From contig CAVOSX010000002.1 of NCBI GenBank assembly GCA_963699015.1, positions 310,001 to 374,000 of the forward strand: a stretch of DNA of 64,000 bases, read 5' to 3'. The notes beneath the pieces were generated by a model that ran no database searches, was not told the origin of the DNA, and was given only the letters and a program-made list of their open reading frames with translations. This DNA comes from PALSA-505 sp963699015 (GTDB lineage: Bacteria > Actinomycetota > Actinomycetes > Streptosporangiales > Streptosporangiaceae). Made by a program: the position numbers and the translations under genes. Below, in pieces: positions 24,812 through 33,509 of this stretch (positions within the stretch are counted from its first letter, which is position 1; each line of letters starts with the position of its first letter).

Positions 24812-26137
24812 ATGGCACAGGCGGTGGACAGGACCGGCCCAGCCGCCGAGCAGGTGGATGCGGGCCAGGCGGTGACCGCCACGGCGGCGGAGCCATCCTC
24901 GGCTGACCCGCCGGCTGAGACCGCCGGGCCAGCCGGGGCTGCCGGTCCGGTTGCCAGCCGCCGCGATGCCGCGGCCCAGGCTGCCGCGCAGCCCCGGCTG
25001 CGCGGCTGGCTCGGCCGCCGGCCCAAGACCGCGGCGCCGAAGCCGCCCGCCCCGCCCTCCGATACGGCGCGAGCACCGGGCATCGAGCTGTCCGACGACG
25101 ATCCGCTGGCCGGCTATCTCATGAAGGTGTCCGGCGCGGTCGATATCCGGGAACTCGAATTCAACTCCCCGGCCCTGTCCGCGCTGAAGGCCGCAGGCGC
25201 GGTCCTCGTGGTGCCGCTGATCTCAGCCGGCGCCCCGGTCGGCCTGCTCAGCCTGGGGCCGCGGCTGTCGGAGCGGGACTACACGGCCGAGGACCGGCAC
25301 TTGCTCAACGCGCTCGCCGGGTACGCAGCGCCGGCCGTCCGGGTCGGCCAGCTGGTTCGCGAGCAGCAGGAAGAAGCCAGGGAGCGGGAGCGAACCGAGC
25401 AGGAGCTGAAGGTGGCCCGGCTCATCCAGCAGCAATTCCTGCCCAAGACCCTGCCCGACCTGCCCGGCTGGCAAGTCGCCACGTTCTACCGCCCGGCCCG
25501 GACCGTCGGCGGAGACTTCTACGACTTCATTCCGCTGCCCGGCGGGCAGGTCATGGTCGTCGTGGGTGACGTCACCGACAAGGGTGTCCCTGCCGCGATG
25601 GTCATGGCCAGCACGCACGCGCTGATGCGGGCCGCGGCGCCGCGGCTGGTCAGCCCTGGAGCGGTGCTCGGCCGGGTCAACGACCTGCTGTTCACCGACA
25701 CCCCGGCGCACATGTTCGTCACCTGCCTGGCCCTCCTCCTGGATGCCGGCACCGGCCAGGTCACCTTCGCCAACGCCGGGCACGACGTCCCCTACGTGCG
25801 CACCGCTGACGGGGTGGCCGAACTGCGGGCCAGGGGCATGCCGCTGGGACTCATGCCCGGCATGACGTACGAGGAGAAGACCTTCACCTTCCAGCCCGGC
25901 GACTGCGCCCTGCTGCACAGCGACGGCCTGTCCGAGGCGCATGGCGCCGGCCGGGAGATGTTCGGCTTCCACCGGGTCGCCGCCCTGGTCGGCGCCAGCG
26001 CGTCCGGCCAGGCCCTGATCGACCTGTGCCTGGCCGAGCTGGACGCGTTCACCGGCCCCGGCCACGAGCAGGAAGACGACATCACCCTGCTCTCGCTCGT
26101 GCGAGCCGCTGGCTCCGGCGCCGGCGAGGCGCGATGA
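24812..26137 (+). CDS. SpoIIE/PP2C-type phosphatase with truncated GAF domain
   Basis: 441 residues from ATG 24812 with GGGGAG just upstream. The first 85 residues are Ala/Pro-rich and probably disordered. Residues about 110-175 resemble the second half of a GAF domain (AGAVLVVPLISAGAPVGLLSLGPRLSERDYTAEDRHLLNALAGYAAPAVR). A coiled linker (EQQEEARERERTEQELKVARLIQQQFLP) leads to a SpoIIE catalytic domain: GGDFYDF, GDVTDKGVPAAMVMAS, NAGHDVPYV, LLHSDGLSEA and EDDITLLSL, with all metal-binding Asp present. It should dephosphorylate an RsbV-type antagonist such as the one encoded two genes downstream. First gene of a five-gene run. Confidence 0.92.
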   Translation: MAQAVDRTGPAAEQVDAGQAVTATAAEPSSADPPAETAGPAGAAGPVASRRDAAAQAAAQPRLRGWLGRRPKTAAPKPPAPPSDTARAPGIELSDDDPLAGYLMKVSGAVDIRELEFNSPALSALKAAGAVLVVPLISAGAPVGLLSLGPRLSERDYTAEDRHLLNALAGYAAPAVRVGQLVREQQEEARERERTEQELKVARLIQQQFLPKTLPDLPGWQVATFYRPARTVGGDFYDFIPLPGGQVMVVVGDVTDKGVPAAMVMASTHALMRAAAPRLVSPGAVLGRVNDLLFTDTPAHMFVTCLALLLDAGTGQVTFANAGHDVPYVRTADGVAELRARGMPLGLMPGMTYEEKTFTFQPGDCALLHSDGLSEAHGAGREMFGFHRVAALVGASASGQALIDLCLAELDAFTGPGHEQEDDITLLSLVRAAGSGAGEAR

Positions 26138-26616
26138 CCTCGATCGCGCGTCCGGCGCCGCGGCGGCTCGCGTCGTTCGCGCTGCCGAGCGTGCCGGGCA
26201 ACGAGCGCATCGCGCTGGCGCAGGTCGCCGACAGCGTGGCCAGCCTGGGCTTGTCCCCCGCCCGGCTGGGCAAGCTCAAGACCGCCGTCGCCGAGGCGAC
26301 GATGAACGCCATCGAGCACGGCAACGACAGCCGCCCCGAGCTGCCGGTCAGCGTCGAGGTCTTCCATTCCGGCGCCGAGGTCATCGTCGCCATCACCGAC
26401 CGCGGCGGGCGCGATGACGAAAGCGACCCCGAGAGCAGCGCCGAGCTGCCTGACCTCGGCCGCAAGCTCGGCGGCGAGCAGGGCCCGCGTGGCTGGGGGC
26501 TGTTCCTCATCCGCCACATGGTCGATGCCATGGACATAACTACCCAGGGCGACAAGCATACGGTCCGGCTTATGATGCGGATCGGCTCTCAGGACGCATC
26601 CAGGGGGGAAGATTAA
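26134..26616 (+). CDS. RsbW-type anti-sigma factor serine kinase
   Basis: 160 residues; ATG 26134 overlaps the upstream TGA (ATGA). It is a GHKL ATP-binding domain: N-box LKTAVAEATMNAIEHGN, G1 VAITDRGG, and G2 PRGWGLFLIRHMVDAMD. Such proteins hold a sigma factor inactive and phosphorylate the antagonist RsbV. The neighbouring antagonist and phosphatase complete the partner-switching set. No sigma factor gene is present in the window, so the target must lie elsewhere or may not be a sigma factor. Confidence 0.92.
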   Translation: MTSIARPAPRRLASFALPSVPGNERIALAQVADSVASLGLSPARLGKLKTAVAEATMNAIEHGNDSRPELPVSVEVFHSGAEVIVAITDRGGRDDESDPESSAELPDLGRKLGGEQGPRGWGLFLIRHMVDAMDITTQGDKHTVRLMMRIGSQDASRGED

Positions 26617-26970
26617 GTGGCCGAGCCAGCAACCACCATGTACGTGCGGCAGGTCGGCGGCGCGGCGGTGATCGATATCCGGGGCGATGTCACCGCCGCG
26701 TCCGAGCCGGCGCTCATGTCGGCCTACGAGGAGGCCGACAGGCAGGGCGCCAGGCGGCTGGTGCTCAACTTCCGCGGCCTTGAGTACATGAACAGCGGCG
26801 GCATCGGCATGCTGGTGACCTTCCTGATCCGCGCCAGCCGGCACCACCAGGAACTCGCCGCCTTCGGCCTGAGCCACCACTACCGGGAGATCTTCGAGCT
26901 CACCCGGCTGGACGAGGCCATCTCGATCTACGACGACGAGCAGGCGGCGCTCAGCGACGCTGCGAGCTGA
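26617..26970 (+). CDS. RsbV-type anti-sigma factor antagonist (STAS domain)
   Basis: 117 residues from GTG 26617, immediately after the preceding TAA, with GGGGGGAAG as ribosome-binding site. It is a single STAS domain: GGAAVIDIRGDVTAASEPALMSAYEEA, then LVLNFRGLEYMNSGGIGMLVTFLIRA, where the Ser of MNSGG is the expected phosphorylation site. Unphosphorylated, it would bind the RsbW-like kinase and free its target; the SpoIIE phosphatase resets it. Confidence 0.92.
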   Translation: MAEPATTMYVRQVGGAAVIDIRGDVTAASEPALMSAYEEADRQGARRLVLNFRGLEYMNSGGIGMLVTFLIRASRHHQELAAFGLSHHYREIFELTRLDEAISIYDDEQAALSDAAS

Positions 26971-26984
26971 GCAGGAGGGGCGCC

Positions 26985-27869
26985 ATGACCGAGCACGCTG
27001 GGCCGCCGGACACCCCCCCGGCTGAACCGAGCCCGCGGGCCACCGGTGACCCGGCGGAGCCGAATGCGCCCGCGGCGCCGGCCCGGCCGCTGCCCCGCGA
27101 CGCCGGAAGCTGGGCGTCCAAGGTGGATCGCCTGACCGAGACGCGCGTCGGCTTCCCCGCGGCCAACGTCGTCGGCCGGCGTCTCACCGGCCCGGTCCAG
27201 GGCTTCGGGAAGATGTGGCGGAAGACCTACTGGATGGACATCGGCGACGGCATCTCCCCCAGGGAGGCAATCGCTACCTGGAAGGCCCACTTTGCCGAGT
27301 TCTGGCCGCAGGGAAACTGGTTCGAAGCCCCGCTGACCGGGATCAGCCCCGGCGAGGTGGCGGTACTCGACGTCGGCATCGGCGGCGGCGTCCGGCTGTC
27401 CACCGGGGTGTTCGTGCTCTACGCGGACGAGAAGTCGTTCACCCTGATGACGCCGCAGGGGCACATGTTCGCCGGGTGGATCACCTTTTCCGCCGAGCGC
27501 GCCGAAGGCGGCGAGCCGGAGGCCGGGGAAGAGCGGTCCACCATCGTCCAGACCCAGGTACTGATGCGGGCCAACGACCCGCTGTATGAGCTGGCGATGA
27601 CCCTCGGCGGCCACCGCAAGGAAGACCAGTTCTGGGTCCAGACGATGACCGCGCTGGCGAAGTACCTCGGCGCACCGTCTGCCGACGTGCACAACCGCAC
27701 GGTGTGCATTGACCCCAGGCGGCAGTGGGGCAAGGCCGGCGCCGTGTGGCAGAACTCGATGGTGCGCACCGTGCTGCAGACCACGACCGCGCCGCTGTCG
27801 GCGCTGGCCCGGCGGCGCCGGCGCGTGCGCCGGTCCGCGCCTGCAGACGATCGTGAGACCGGGCGATGA
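26985..27869 (+). CDS. Conserved protein of unknown function in partner-switching operon
   Basis: 294 residues; GGAGGGG precedes ATG 26985. The first 40 residues are Pro/Ala-rich and probably disordered, the last 30 Arg-rich and basic. Between them is a globular domain with no motif I can assign: NVVGRRLTGPVQGFGKMWRKTYWM, FAEFWPQGNWFEAPLTGISPGEV, GVFVLYADEKSFTLMTPQGHMFAGWITFSA and RANDPLYELAMTLGGHRKEDQFWVQT. The alternating beta segments suggest an SRPBCC-like cavity protein, perhaps related to DUF1990, but this is tentative. It shares an operon with RsbV/RsbW/SpoIIE genes, so it may supply or sense the signal. Confidence 0.72.
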   Translation: MTEHAGPPDTPPAEPSPRATGDPAEPNAPAAPARPLPRDAGSWASKVDRLTETRVGFPAANVVGRRLTGPVQGFGKMWRKTYWMDIGDGISPREAIATWKAHFAEFWPQGNWFEAPLTGISPGEVAVLDVGIGGGVRLSTGVFVLYADEKSFTLMTPQGHMFAGWITFSAERAEGGEPEAGEERSTIVQTQVLMRANDPLYELAMTLGGHRKEDQFWVQTMTALAKYLGAPSADVHNRTVCIDPRRQWGKAGAVWQNSMVRTVLQTTTAPLSALARRRRRVRRSAPADDRETGR

Positions 27870-29065
27870 CCCTCCCGATCATCGGTTACCATCGCCGGCC
27901 ACCGGCCGCCGTCCTGCTGGGGGGGGCCCTGGTGCTGCTGGCCGCGGTGCTGGTGGGGCTGTCATTGCTCGCCCGCCAGCCCGGGTACCCGTTGCAGCCC
28001 ATCATGATCGCGATACCCTCCGCGGCGGTCGGCGTGCTGGTTGCCCGGCGCCAGCCGCGCAACCCGAACGGCTGGCTGCTGATCGGGATCGCGGCGGCCA
28101 TCCTGCTGAGCACCGGGGCCGGAGCGTACTCACTGCTGGTCTACCGGCTCGGGCGAAGCCTCCCGGTCGGCCCGGCTGGGCTGGTGCTCTATCAGCTGTG
28201 GTCGCCGGCCCTCGCGCTGTTCCTGCTGGTGATCTTGCTTTTCCCGGACGGACACCCGCCGTCGCCGCGCTGGCGCTGGGTGGCGTGGGCGTACAGCCTG
28301 CTCTGCGTCGGCTACCTGGGCCTGCTAATCGGGGTAGCCGTCGACTCGATCGACGGGCACCGGATCCGAGTCGATGGCTACGGCGGGCTGACCGTCGTCG
28401 ACTACCCGGTGGGCCGGTTCGCCGTCGCCCAGAACGTCATCCTCATCCTGATCCTGGTGCTCGGGCTCAGTTTCGCCGTCCGCCAGTTCGTGAGCTGGCG
28501 GCACTCAACCGGGGTCCGGCGCGAGCAACTGAAATGGCTCATGTTCGGGTCGGCGGTCGCCATCGTCTGCGCGGCGCTGAGCATCCCCGGCCAAACCGCT
28601 CCGTCCGGGATCTGGGCCGCGCTGAACAGCCTGCTCAGCATCGGCTTCATCGCGCTGCCGATCAGCATCGGAGTCGGGATCCTGAGATACCGGCTGTACG
28701 AGATCGACCAGGTGATCTCCAGGACGGTGGCGTACGCGATCGTCACCGGGCTGCTGCTCGGCGTGTACGCGATCCTGGTCACCACGGCGCACAGGGTGTT
28801 CTCTGACCGGTCGCCGCCTGCCGTCGCCGGGGCGACGCTGGCCGCCGTGGCCCTGTTCAACCCGCTGCGGCGCCGCGTACAGCGGGTGGTGGACCGGCGT
28901 TTCAACCGGGCCCACTACGACGCCGAGGCGACGATAGCGGCCTTCGCGGTCCGGATGCAGGATGCTGCCGACCTAGAGGAGGTCCGCCGCGACCTGCTCG
29001 CCGTCGCCTACCAGGTGATGGAGCCTGCTCATGTCTCGGTCTGGGTACGCAGCCGGCCAGGCTGA
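27866..29065 (+). CDS. Membrane sensor protein resembling the N-terminal half of a histidine kinase
   Basis: 399 residues; ATG 27866 overlaps the upstream TGA (ATGA). About nine hydrophobic segments span residues 15-310. They are followed by RLYEIDQVISRTVAYAIVTGLLLG and then RRRVQRVVDRRFNRAHYDAEATIAAFAVRMQDAADLEEVRRDLLAVAYQVMEPAHVSVWVR. This layout is the sensor part of a group of actinobacterial histidine kinases, including the linker that normally leads to the dimerisation helix, but the protein stops before any kinase core. It may pass a membrane signal directly to the soluble partner-switching proteins of the same operon. That idea is inference. Confidence 0.78.
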   Translation: MTLPIIGYHRRPPAAVLLGGALVLLAAVLVGLSLLARQPGYPLQPIMIAIPSAAVGVLVARRQPRNPNGWLLIGIAAAILLSTGAGAYSLLVYRLGRSLPVGPAGLVLYQLWSPALALFLLVILLFPDGHPPSPRWRWVAWAYSLLCVGYLGLLIGVAVDSIDGHRIRVDGYGGLTVVDYPVGRFAVAQNVILILILVLGLSFAVRQFVSWRHSTGVRREQLKWLMFGSAVAIVCAALSIPGQTAPSGIWAALNSLLSIGFIALPISIGVGILRYRLYEIDQVISRTVAYAIVTGLLLGVYAILVTTAHRVFSDRSPPAVAGATLAAVALFNPLRRRVQRVVDRRFNRAHYDAEATIAAFAVRMQDAADLEEVRRDLLAVAYQVMEPAHVSVWVRSRPG

Positions 29066-29079
29066 GGCGCAGCTGCAGG

Positions 29080-30717
29080 TCAGTCATAGTGCCGCAGCCG
29101 CGGCCACATCCGAGCCCACGGATGCCGGGGCCCGGTGCACACGTACACGTGACCGCCCCATTCCTGGTTGCGGACGCCGTACGGATTGGACAGCGTGGCC
29201 GCCGTCCGCACCCGGGTGAAGAAATGGCTGAGGTAGCCCGCGTAGCCGGTGACGTCAGCGGGGCCGGGAGCGACCGCCACCACCGTGGCGGCGCGCTGAA
29301 TGCCCGGCCCCCACCACCAGTAGGTGTTGTGCCCGCTCACCGCCTGCGGCAGGCCCGTTCCCCGGCCCAGTTCGTTGATGGCCCCGGCTTCGCCGTAGTC
29401 GGCGGTGAAGATCACGGTGCCGGCTCGCTGGCGGGGCGGCATGGATATCCAGACCCGGCGCACGGTGCCGACGAGCTGCGGCCATCCGACGGACTCGGCC
29501 AGTTCCTGGTTCACCTGGTAGGCCCAGCCGCTATCGGCGGCCGGAAGCACCGGCAGCACGACCGGCAGCGCCACCGCCACGCTGATCACGGCGGCGAGGA
29601 CGAGGCTGCGCGCCCGGCCCCGGCGGGCCGCCAGCCACCCGTCGATGGCCACGGCGCCGGCCGCGAGCAAGTACACGTACGCTCCGGCCAGGTAGTAGAT
29701 CTTCGCGCCGGCGGTCAGCGCGAAGAACACGAACAGCAGCCCGTAGGCCCAGGCCAGCGCGCGCCACAGCGGCCGCCCGGACCGCCAGAGGAAGCGCAGC
29801 CCGGCGATCCACACCCACACCAGGACGACGGCCGACATGATCAGCTGGCCGATGACCCAGCTGCCGGTGTTGCCGAGGCCGCCGTTCTCCTGGTTCAGCA
29901 CGCGGGTCATGGCGATCGTCGCCCAGTGGTGCTGTGCCTGCCACCAGATATCCGGAACGGTGAAAGCGGCCGCGATCACGGCGCCCGCGGCGAACCAGCG
30001 GTTCCAGACCATCCGGCGGCCGCCGCTCAGCAGCGCGCCGGCGACCAGCCCCACGGCGAACAGGCCCACGCTGTGCTTGTTGGCCAGCCCCAGGCCGAGA
30101 ACCAGGCCGCCCGCCAGCCACCAGCGGCAGTCGCCGGTCCGCCCGATCCTGGCCACGATGAACGCCAGGCCCGCCCAGGCCAGCACGTCGAAGGCCGTCG
30201 GACCGGTCAGGTGATCGATGGCCAGCAGGGCCGGCATCGTGGCGATCGCGACCGCGGCCAGCAGCTGCGCGCGCCGCCCGCCGCCGAACTCGCGCGCGGT
30301 CAGCCCGGCGATCACCACCGTGGCCCACGCCGCCAGCGCGGGCCACAGGTGCAGGCCGGGCAGCGACACGCCGAACAGCCACAGCGACACCCGGACCAGC
30401 AGCGGCGTCAGGACCGGTTGATCAACATAGCTGGCCTGCAGATGCCGGGCGCAGTCCATGAAGTACAGCTCATCGCGATGAAAGCCGTACCGCGCCGACA
30501 GCGCCATCAGCACGGCGAAGACGATGCCGCCTACCGCGATCACCCGCCGGTCGAAGGGGCCGGCCGGGGCGGGCACGGCGCTCGTGCCCGCCCCGGCGGG
30601 ACGTTCGGTCAGCAGGTCAGCGACCTGGCCCTGGTCCCGGGCAGGCTCCGGAGACGATGACCCGGTACGCCGCGGTCCCGGGCGCCACCGGGACCTGCGC
30701 GCGCCGGTGTCAGGCAC
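29080..30717 (-). CDS. GT39/ArnT-like membrane glycosyltransferase
   Basis: 545 residues from ATG 30717. After a soluble, Pro-rich N terminus there are about ten to twelve hydrophobic helices. The first periplasmic loop carries ARYGFHRDELYFMDCARHL; the DE pair after the first helix is the catalytic acid region of the PMT/ArnT family. Downstream are YVDQPVLTPLL, DHLTGPTAFDVLAW and an exposed C-terminal domain (FTADYGEAGAINELGRG, WWWGPGIQ). It should transfer a sugar from a polyprenyl-phosphate donor to a lipid or protein at the outer face. Its first bases overlap the end of the WS/DGAT gene by eight bases, so the two are co-transcribed. Confidence 0.87.
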   Translation of the reverse strand: MPDTGARRSRWRPGPRRTGSSSPEPARDQGQVADLLTERPAGAGTSAVPAPAGPFDRRVIAVGGIVFAVLMALSARYGFHRDELYFMDCARHLQASYVDQPVLTPLLVRVSLWLFGVSLPGLHLWPALAAWATVVIAGLTAREFGGGRRAQLLAAVAIATMPALLAIDHLTGPTAFDVLAWAGLAFIVARIGRTGDCRWWLAGGLVLGLGLANKHSVGLFAVGLVAGALLSGGRRMVWNRWFAAGAVIAAAFTVPDIWWQAQHHWATIAMTRVLNQENGGLGNTGSWVIGQLIMSAVVLVWVWIAGLRFLWRSGRPLWRALAWAYGLLFVFFALTAGAKIYYLAGAYVYLLAAGAVAIDGWLAARRGRARSLVLAAVISVAVALPVVLPVLPAADSGWAYQVNQELAESVGWPQLVGTVRRVWISMPPRQRAGTVIFTADYGEAGAINELGRGTGLPQAVSGHNTYWWWGPGIQRAATVVAVAPGPADVTGYAGYLSHFFTRVRTAATLSNPYGVRNQEWGGHVYVCTGPRHPWARMWPRLRHYD

Positions 30718-32030
30718 CGGCCGACGTTGGCCTGGCGGCGGTCAGGCGGGCGGTCAGCGCTCCAGCTTCGGACTGCATGTCGCGGGCGAGGTGATCGACG
30801 TCGGGCAGCAGCGTGGGGTCGGCGACCAGCCCGAAGTTCAGCGAATCGGCGAGCGAGATCACCGAAACGCGAAGCACGTGCTGCTCGCGAATCTCGGCCA
30901 GTGAGTAGAACGCGCGTACGGGCATGCCCAGCACCTGCACCGGCCGGCGGGGACCGGGGACATTGGACACGTTCAACGCGAACGACCGGGGGTGGGTGAG
31001 GACCCGCTCGGCGAACTGCCGCAGCCGCGGAGTGCGGGCGAGCTGGCGCATGAGCGCGTCGAGTTGCTGGGCGTCGTGGCCCTGCTTGCGGACCCTGGTG
31101 GCCTGGCGGATGGCAGTCAGGCGCTCCGCTGGATCGGCCGAGCCCAGCGGCAGGTCCAGGCAGAAGAACGAGTCGCGGTTGCCCGGCTCGCAGCCGTCAT
31201 CGCCCGCCGCGGGCGGCTGGGCGTGCAGGCTCACCGGCACCTTCACCCGGACGGCTCCGAGGCGGCCGTGGTGAGCCTCGAGCCAGCGCCGCAGCCCGCC
31301 CGCCACGACGGTAAGCACGGCGTCGTTAACGGTAGCGCCGTCGGTGGCAGCCGCCTCGTGCAGCTCGCCAAGTCCGACGGTGGCGAAGGCTACCGACCGG
31401 CAGGCGTCGATGTGCCCGTTGAACGGCGATCGCAGCCACGGCTGCGGCATCTCCCGCGCGGCGGCCCGCAGACCGGCCAGCCGGTGCTGCTCAGCCGGAT
31501 CCGCGGCCCCCGGCGCCCGCGGCCGGCGGGCGGAGCCGGCGCCGCCGGGGGCGCCGTGCCGGCTCGGCGTCCCACAGCACCGCGCTGGCCATCCGCATCG
31601 CGGTCATCCCGTCCGCGAGGGCGTGGTGAATACGCCAGATCAACGCGCTGCCGCCCCCGGCCAGCTGCGGTATCACGTCGATCCGCCACAGCGGTCGCGA
31701 ACGGTCCAGGCGCTGGGAGAAGATGCCCGCCACCGCGGTCCGGAATCGGGCCTCGTCCGCCCCGGCGCGTTCTGACTCCACCACATGGGCGCGCACGTCC
31801 ACCCGCGGATCCGGGACCCACCATGGTTCGCCGTCAATCTCGCCGAGGCGCAGGCTCAGCTCGGGCGCCCTGGCGAGGCGGCTGTTGATCGATGACCTCA
31901 GCAGGTCCAGGTCGACGGGGCCTGGCAGCACGATCACCTTGGCCATGTGCCCGGCCACGGTCTCGTTCTCCAGCGCCAGGATGCTCAGATCCTCCGCCGA
32001 CAGCCTGCGCGCATCCCGCTCCCAGGTCAC
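30710..32030 (-). CDS. Wax ester synthase/diacylglycerol acyltransferase (frameshifted)
   Basis: Start GTG 32030. The first frame gives RLSAEDLSILALENETVAGHM and the catalytic IWRIHHALADGMTAMRM (HHxxxDG). After about base 31510 that frame fails, and the next gives ADPAEQHRLAGLRAAAREMPQPW, then NDAVLTVVAGGLRRWL (ND motif) and FALNVSNVPGP to the stop at 30710. Removing one base, most simply from the run of five C at 31507-31511, yields a protein of about 439 residues, the family norm. These enzymes esterify fatty acyl-CoA with alcohols or diacylglycerol for storage lipids. A GT39 glycosyltransferase follows with an 8-base overlap. Confidence 0.86.
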
Positions 32031-32149
32031 CCAACCAATTAAGCACCGCCCGCGGCCGATGCGAAAGCCCGCGACGATAACGGTGCCAGGCGATCCGGCC
32101 CGCGAGGCATCTGCCTGCGCAGCCCGCGCCGCGCTGCGACAGTGGACGG

Positions 32150-32539
32150 ATGACGAGTATCCAGCCGGAGCTGTGGGTCGAGCGCGCCAGCCAGGCCGTC
32201 GCGTTCTACGCCGACGCGTTCGGAGCGCGCGTCCTGCACCGCGTCGGGCAAGGCGACGACATCGTCGTGCAGCTGGCCGTGGGCGAGGCGGCGTTCTGGG
32301 TGGCAGCGGCCGGGCCGGACCAGGGCCGGCTGAGCCCGCGGGCCATCGGCGGCGCGACCAGCCGGACCTTGCTGGTGACCGACGACCCGGACGCCGTCCT
32401 GCGGCGCGCGGTCGGGGCCGGCGCCACCCAGACCTCTCCGGTTCGCGACGAGCACGGCTGGCGGCTGGGCCGGATCATCGATCCGTTCGGGCACGAATGG
32501 GAGATCGGCAAGCCGATCGGGTCCTGGCCGCCGCCTTGA
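32150..32539 (+). CDS. VOC-family (glyoxalase/PhnB-like) protein
   Basis: 129 residues, one pair of beta-alpha-beta-beta-beta modules. The first reads IQPELWVERASQAVAFYADAFGARVLHRVG, with Glu in place of the usual His/Asp at the first metal position. The second ends GRIIDPFGHEWEIGKP, which carries the conserved DPxGHxWEI motif of PhnB-like proteins. It may be a small-molecule binding or resistance protein rather than an enzyme. A second VOC gene follows, 59 bases downstream. Confidence 0.85.
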   Translation: MTSIQPELWVERASQAVAFYADAFGARVLHRVGQGDDIVVQLAVGEAAFWVAAAGPDQGRLSPRAIGGATSRTLLVTDDPDAVLRRAVGAGATQTSPVRDEHGWRLGRIIDPFGHEWEIGKPIGSWPPP

Positions 32540-32598
32540 CACGAGTACGAGCGGGTGCGGGCTGGATGTCCGGCCTGCCAGCGAGCAGAATCGGCGGT

Positions 32599-32982
32599 GT
32601 GAGCGTGCAACTGAACCACACCATCGTCGCCTGTCGCGATCAGCAGCGGTCGGCGGCGTTCCTCACCGGGATCCTGGGCTTGCCCGCGGCGACCAGGTTC
32701 GGGCACTTCCTGGTGGTAGCGGCCGACAACGGCGTATCGCTGGACTTCTCCGAGACCAGCGGGAACGTCGCGTCCCAGCATTACGCGTTCCTGGTCGGCG
32801 AGGAGGAGTTCGACGCCGCGTTCGCGCGGATCCGCGAGCAGGGCCTGGACTACTGGGCCGATCCGGGCCAGTCCCGGCGCGGGGAGATCAACCGCCGGGA
32901 CGGCGGCCGCGGCCTGTACTTCGAGGACCCGGACGGGCACCTGCTGGAGATCCTGACCCGGCCATACGGCAGCGGCGGCTAG
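32599..32982 (+). CDS. VOC-family dioxygenase/glyoxalase-like protein
   Basis: 127 residues from GTG 32599 (VSVQLNHTIVACRDQQRSAAFLTGILGLP); an in-frame ATG at 32566 would add 11 residues with no better support. Metal ligands of the VOC fold are visible: His in LNHTIV, His in SQHYAFLV and Glu in DPDGHLLEILTRPYG. The complete His/His/Glu set, unlike the neighbour, makes a metal-dependent enzyme likely. Substrate unknown. The 95-base gap before the cupin gene is empty. Confidence 0.85.
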   Translation: MSVQLNHTIVACRDQQRSAAFLTGILGLPAATRFGHFLVVAADNGVSLDFSETSGNVASQHYAFLVGEEEFDAAFARIREQGLDYWADPGQSRRGEINRRDGGRGLYFEDPDGHLLEILTRPYGSGG

Positions 32983-33077
32983 CCGGCTGCGCCGGGTTCG
33001 GGAGAGGCTGGGGCCATGACGATCAGCCGGATAAGCCCGGGCACCGGTTCCGGTTCAGCCTGGCCCGGGAGCACCTG

Positions 33078-33509
33078 ATGGCGGCGCGGCCGCCGGTGGC
33101 GGAGCAACTGGACCTGGCACCCCATCCCGAAGGGGGCTGGTACCGGGAGACGTGGCGCTCGCCGGTGTCGCTGCGGCCCGCGGATTATGACGGGCCGCGC
33201 AGCGCGGCGACTGCCATCTATTTCCTGCTGCAGCCGGGCGAGCAATCGCGCTGGCACGTCGTTCGCTCCGATGAGCTGTGGCTGTGGCACAGCGGCGGCC
33301 CGGTGGTACTCCAGATCGGCGGCGCGGACGACGAGCCGGCGGCCGAAGCCGTCATCGTGCTCGGCGATGACCTGACCGCCGGCCACCGGCCGCAGGCCGT
33401 GGTGCCCGGCGGCGTCTGGCAGCGCGCCGCCTCTGCTGCCGATGCGCCGGTCCTGGTCAGCTGCGTGGTCGTTCCCGGCTTCGACTTCGCCGACTTCCGC
33501 GTGCTCTGA
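33078..33509 (+). CDS. DUF985 cupin-fold protein
   Basis: 143 residues. The family pattern is complete: LAPHPEGGWYRETWRSP at the N terminus, AATAIYFLLQPGEQSRWHVVRSDELWLWHSGGP, and VPGGVWQRAA with VSCVVVPGFDFADFRVL at the end. DUF985 proteins have an RmlC-like cupin barrel and no firmly known function. The 3' end overlaps the convergent permease gene by 53 bases. Confidence 0.88.
   Translation: MAARPPVAEQLDLAPHPEGGWYRETWRSPVSLRPADYDGPRSAATAIYFLLQPGEQSRWHVVRSDELWLWHSGGPVVLQIGGADDEPAAEAVIVLGDDLTAGHRPQAVVPGGVWQRAASAADAPVLVSCVVVPGFDFADFRVL

Noticed and set aside
29089..30660. Long plus-strand frame opposite the GT39 gene
   Set aside because: Low-complexity Arg/Gln/Pro sequence, antisense to a clear membrane enzyme.
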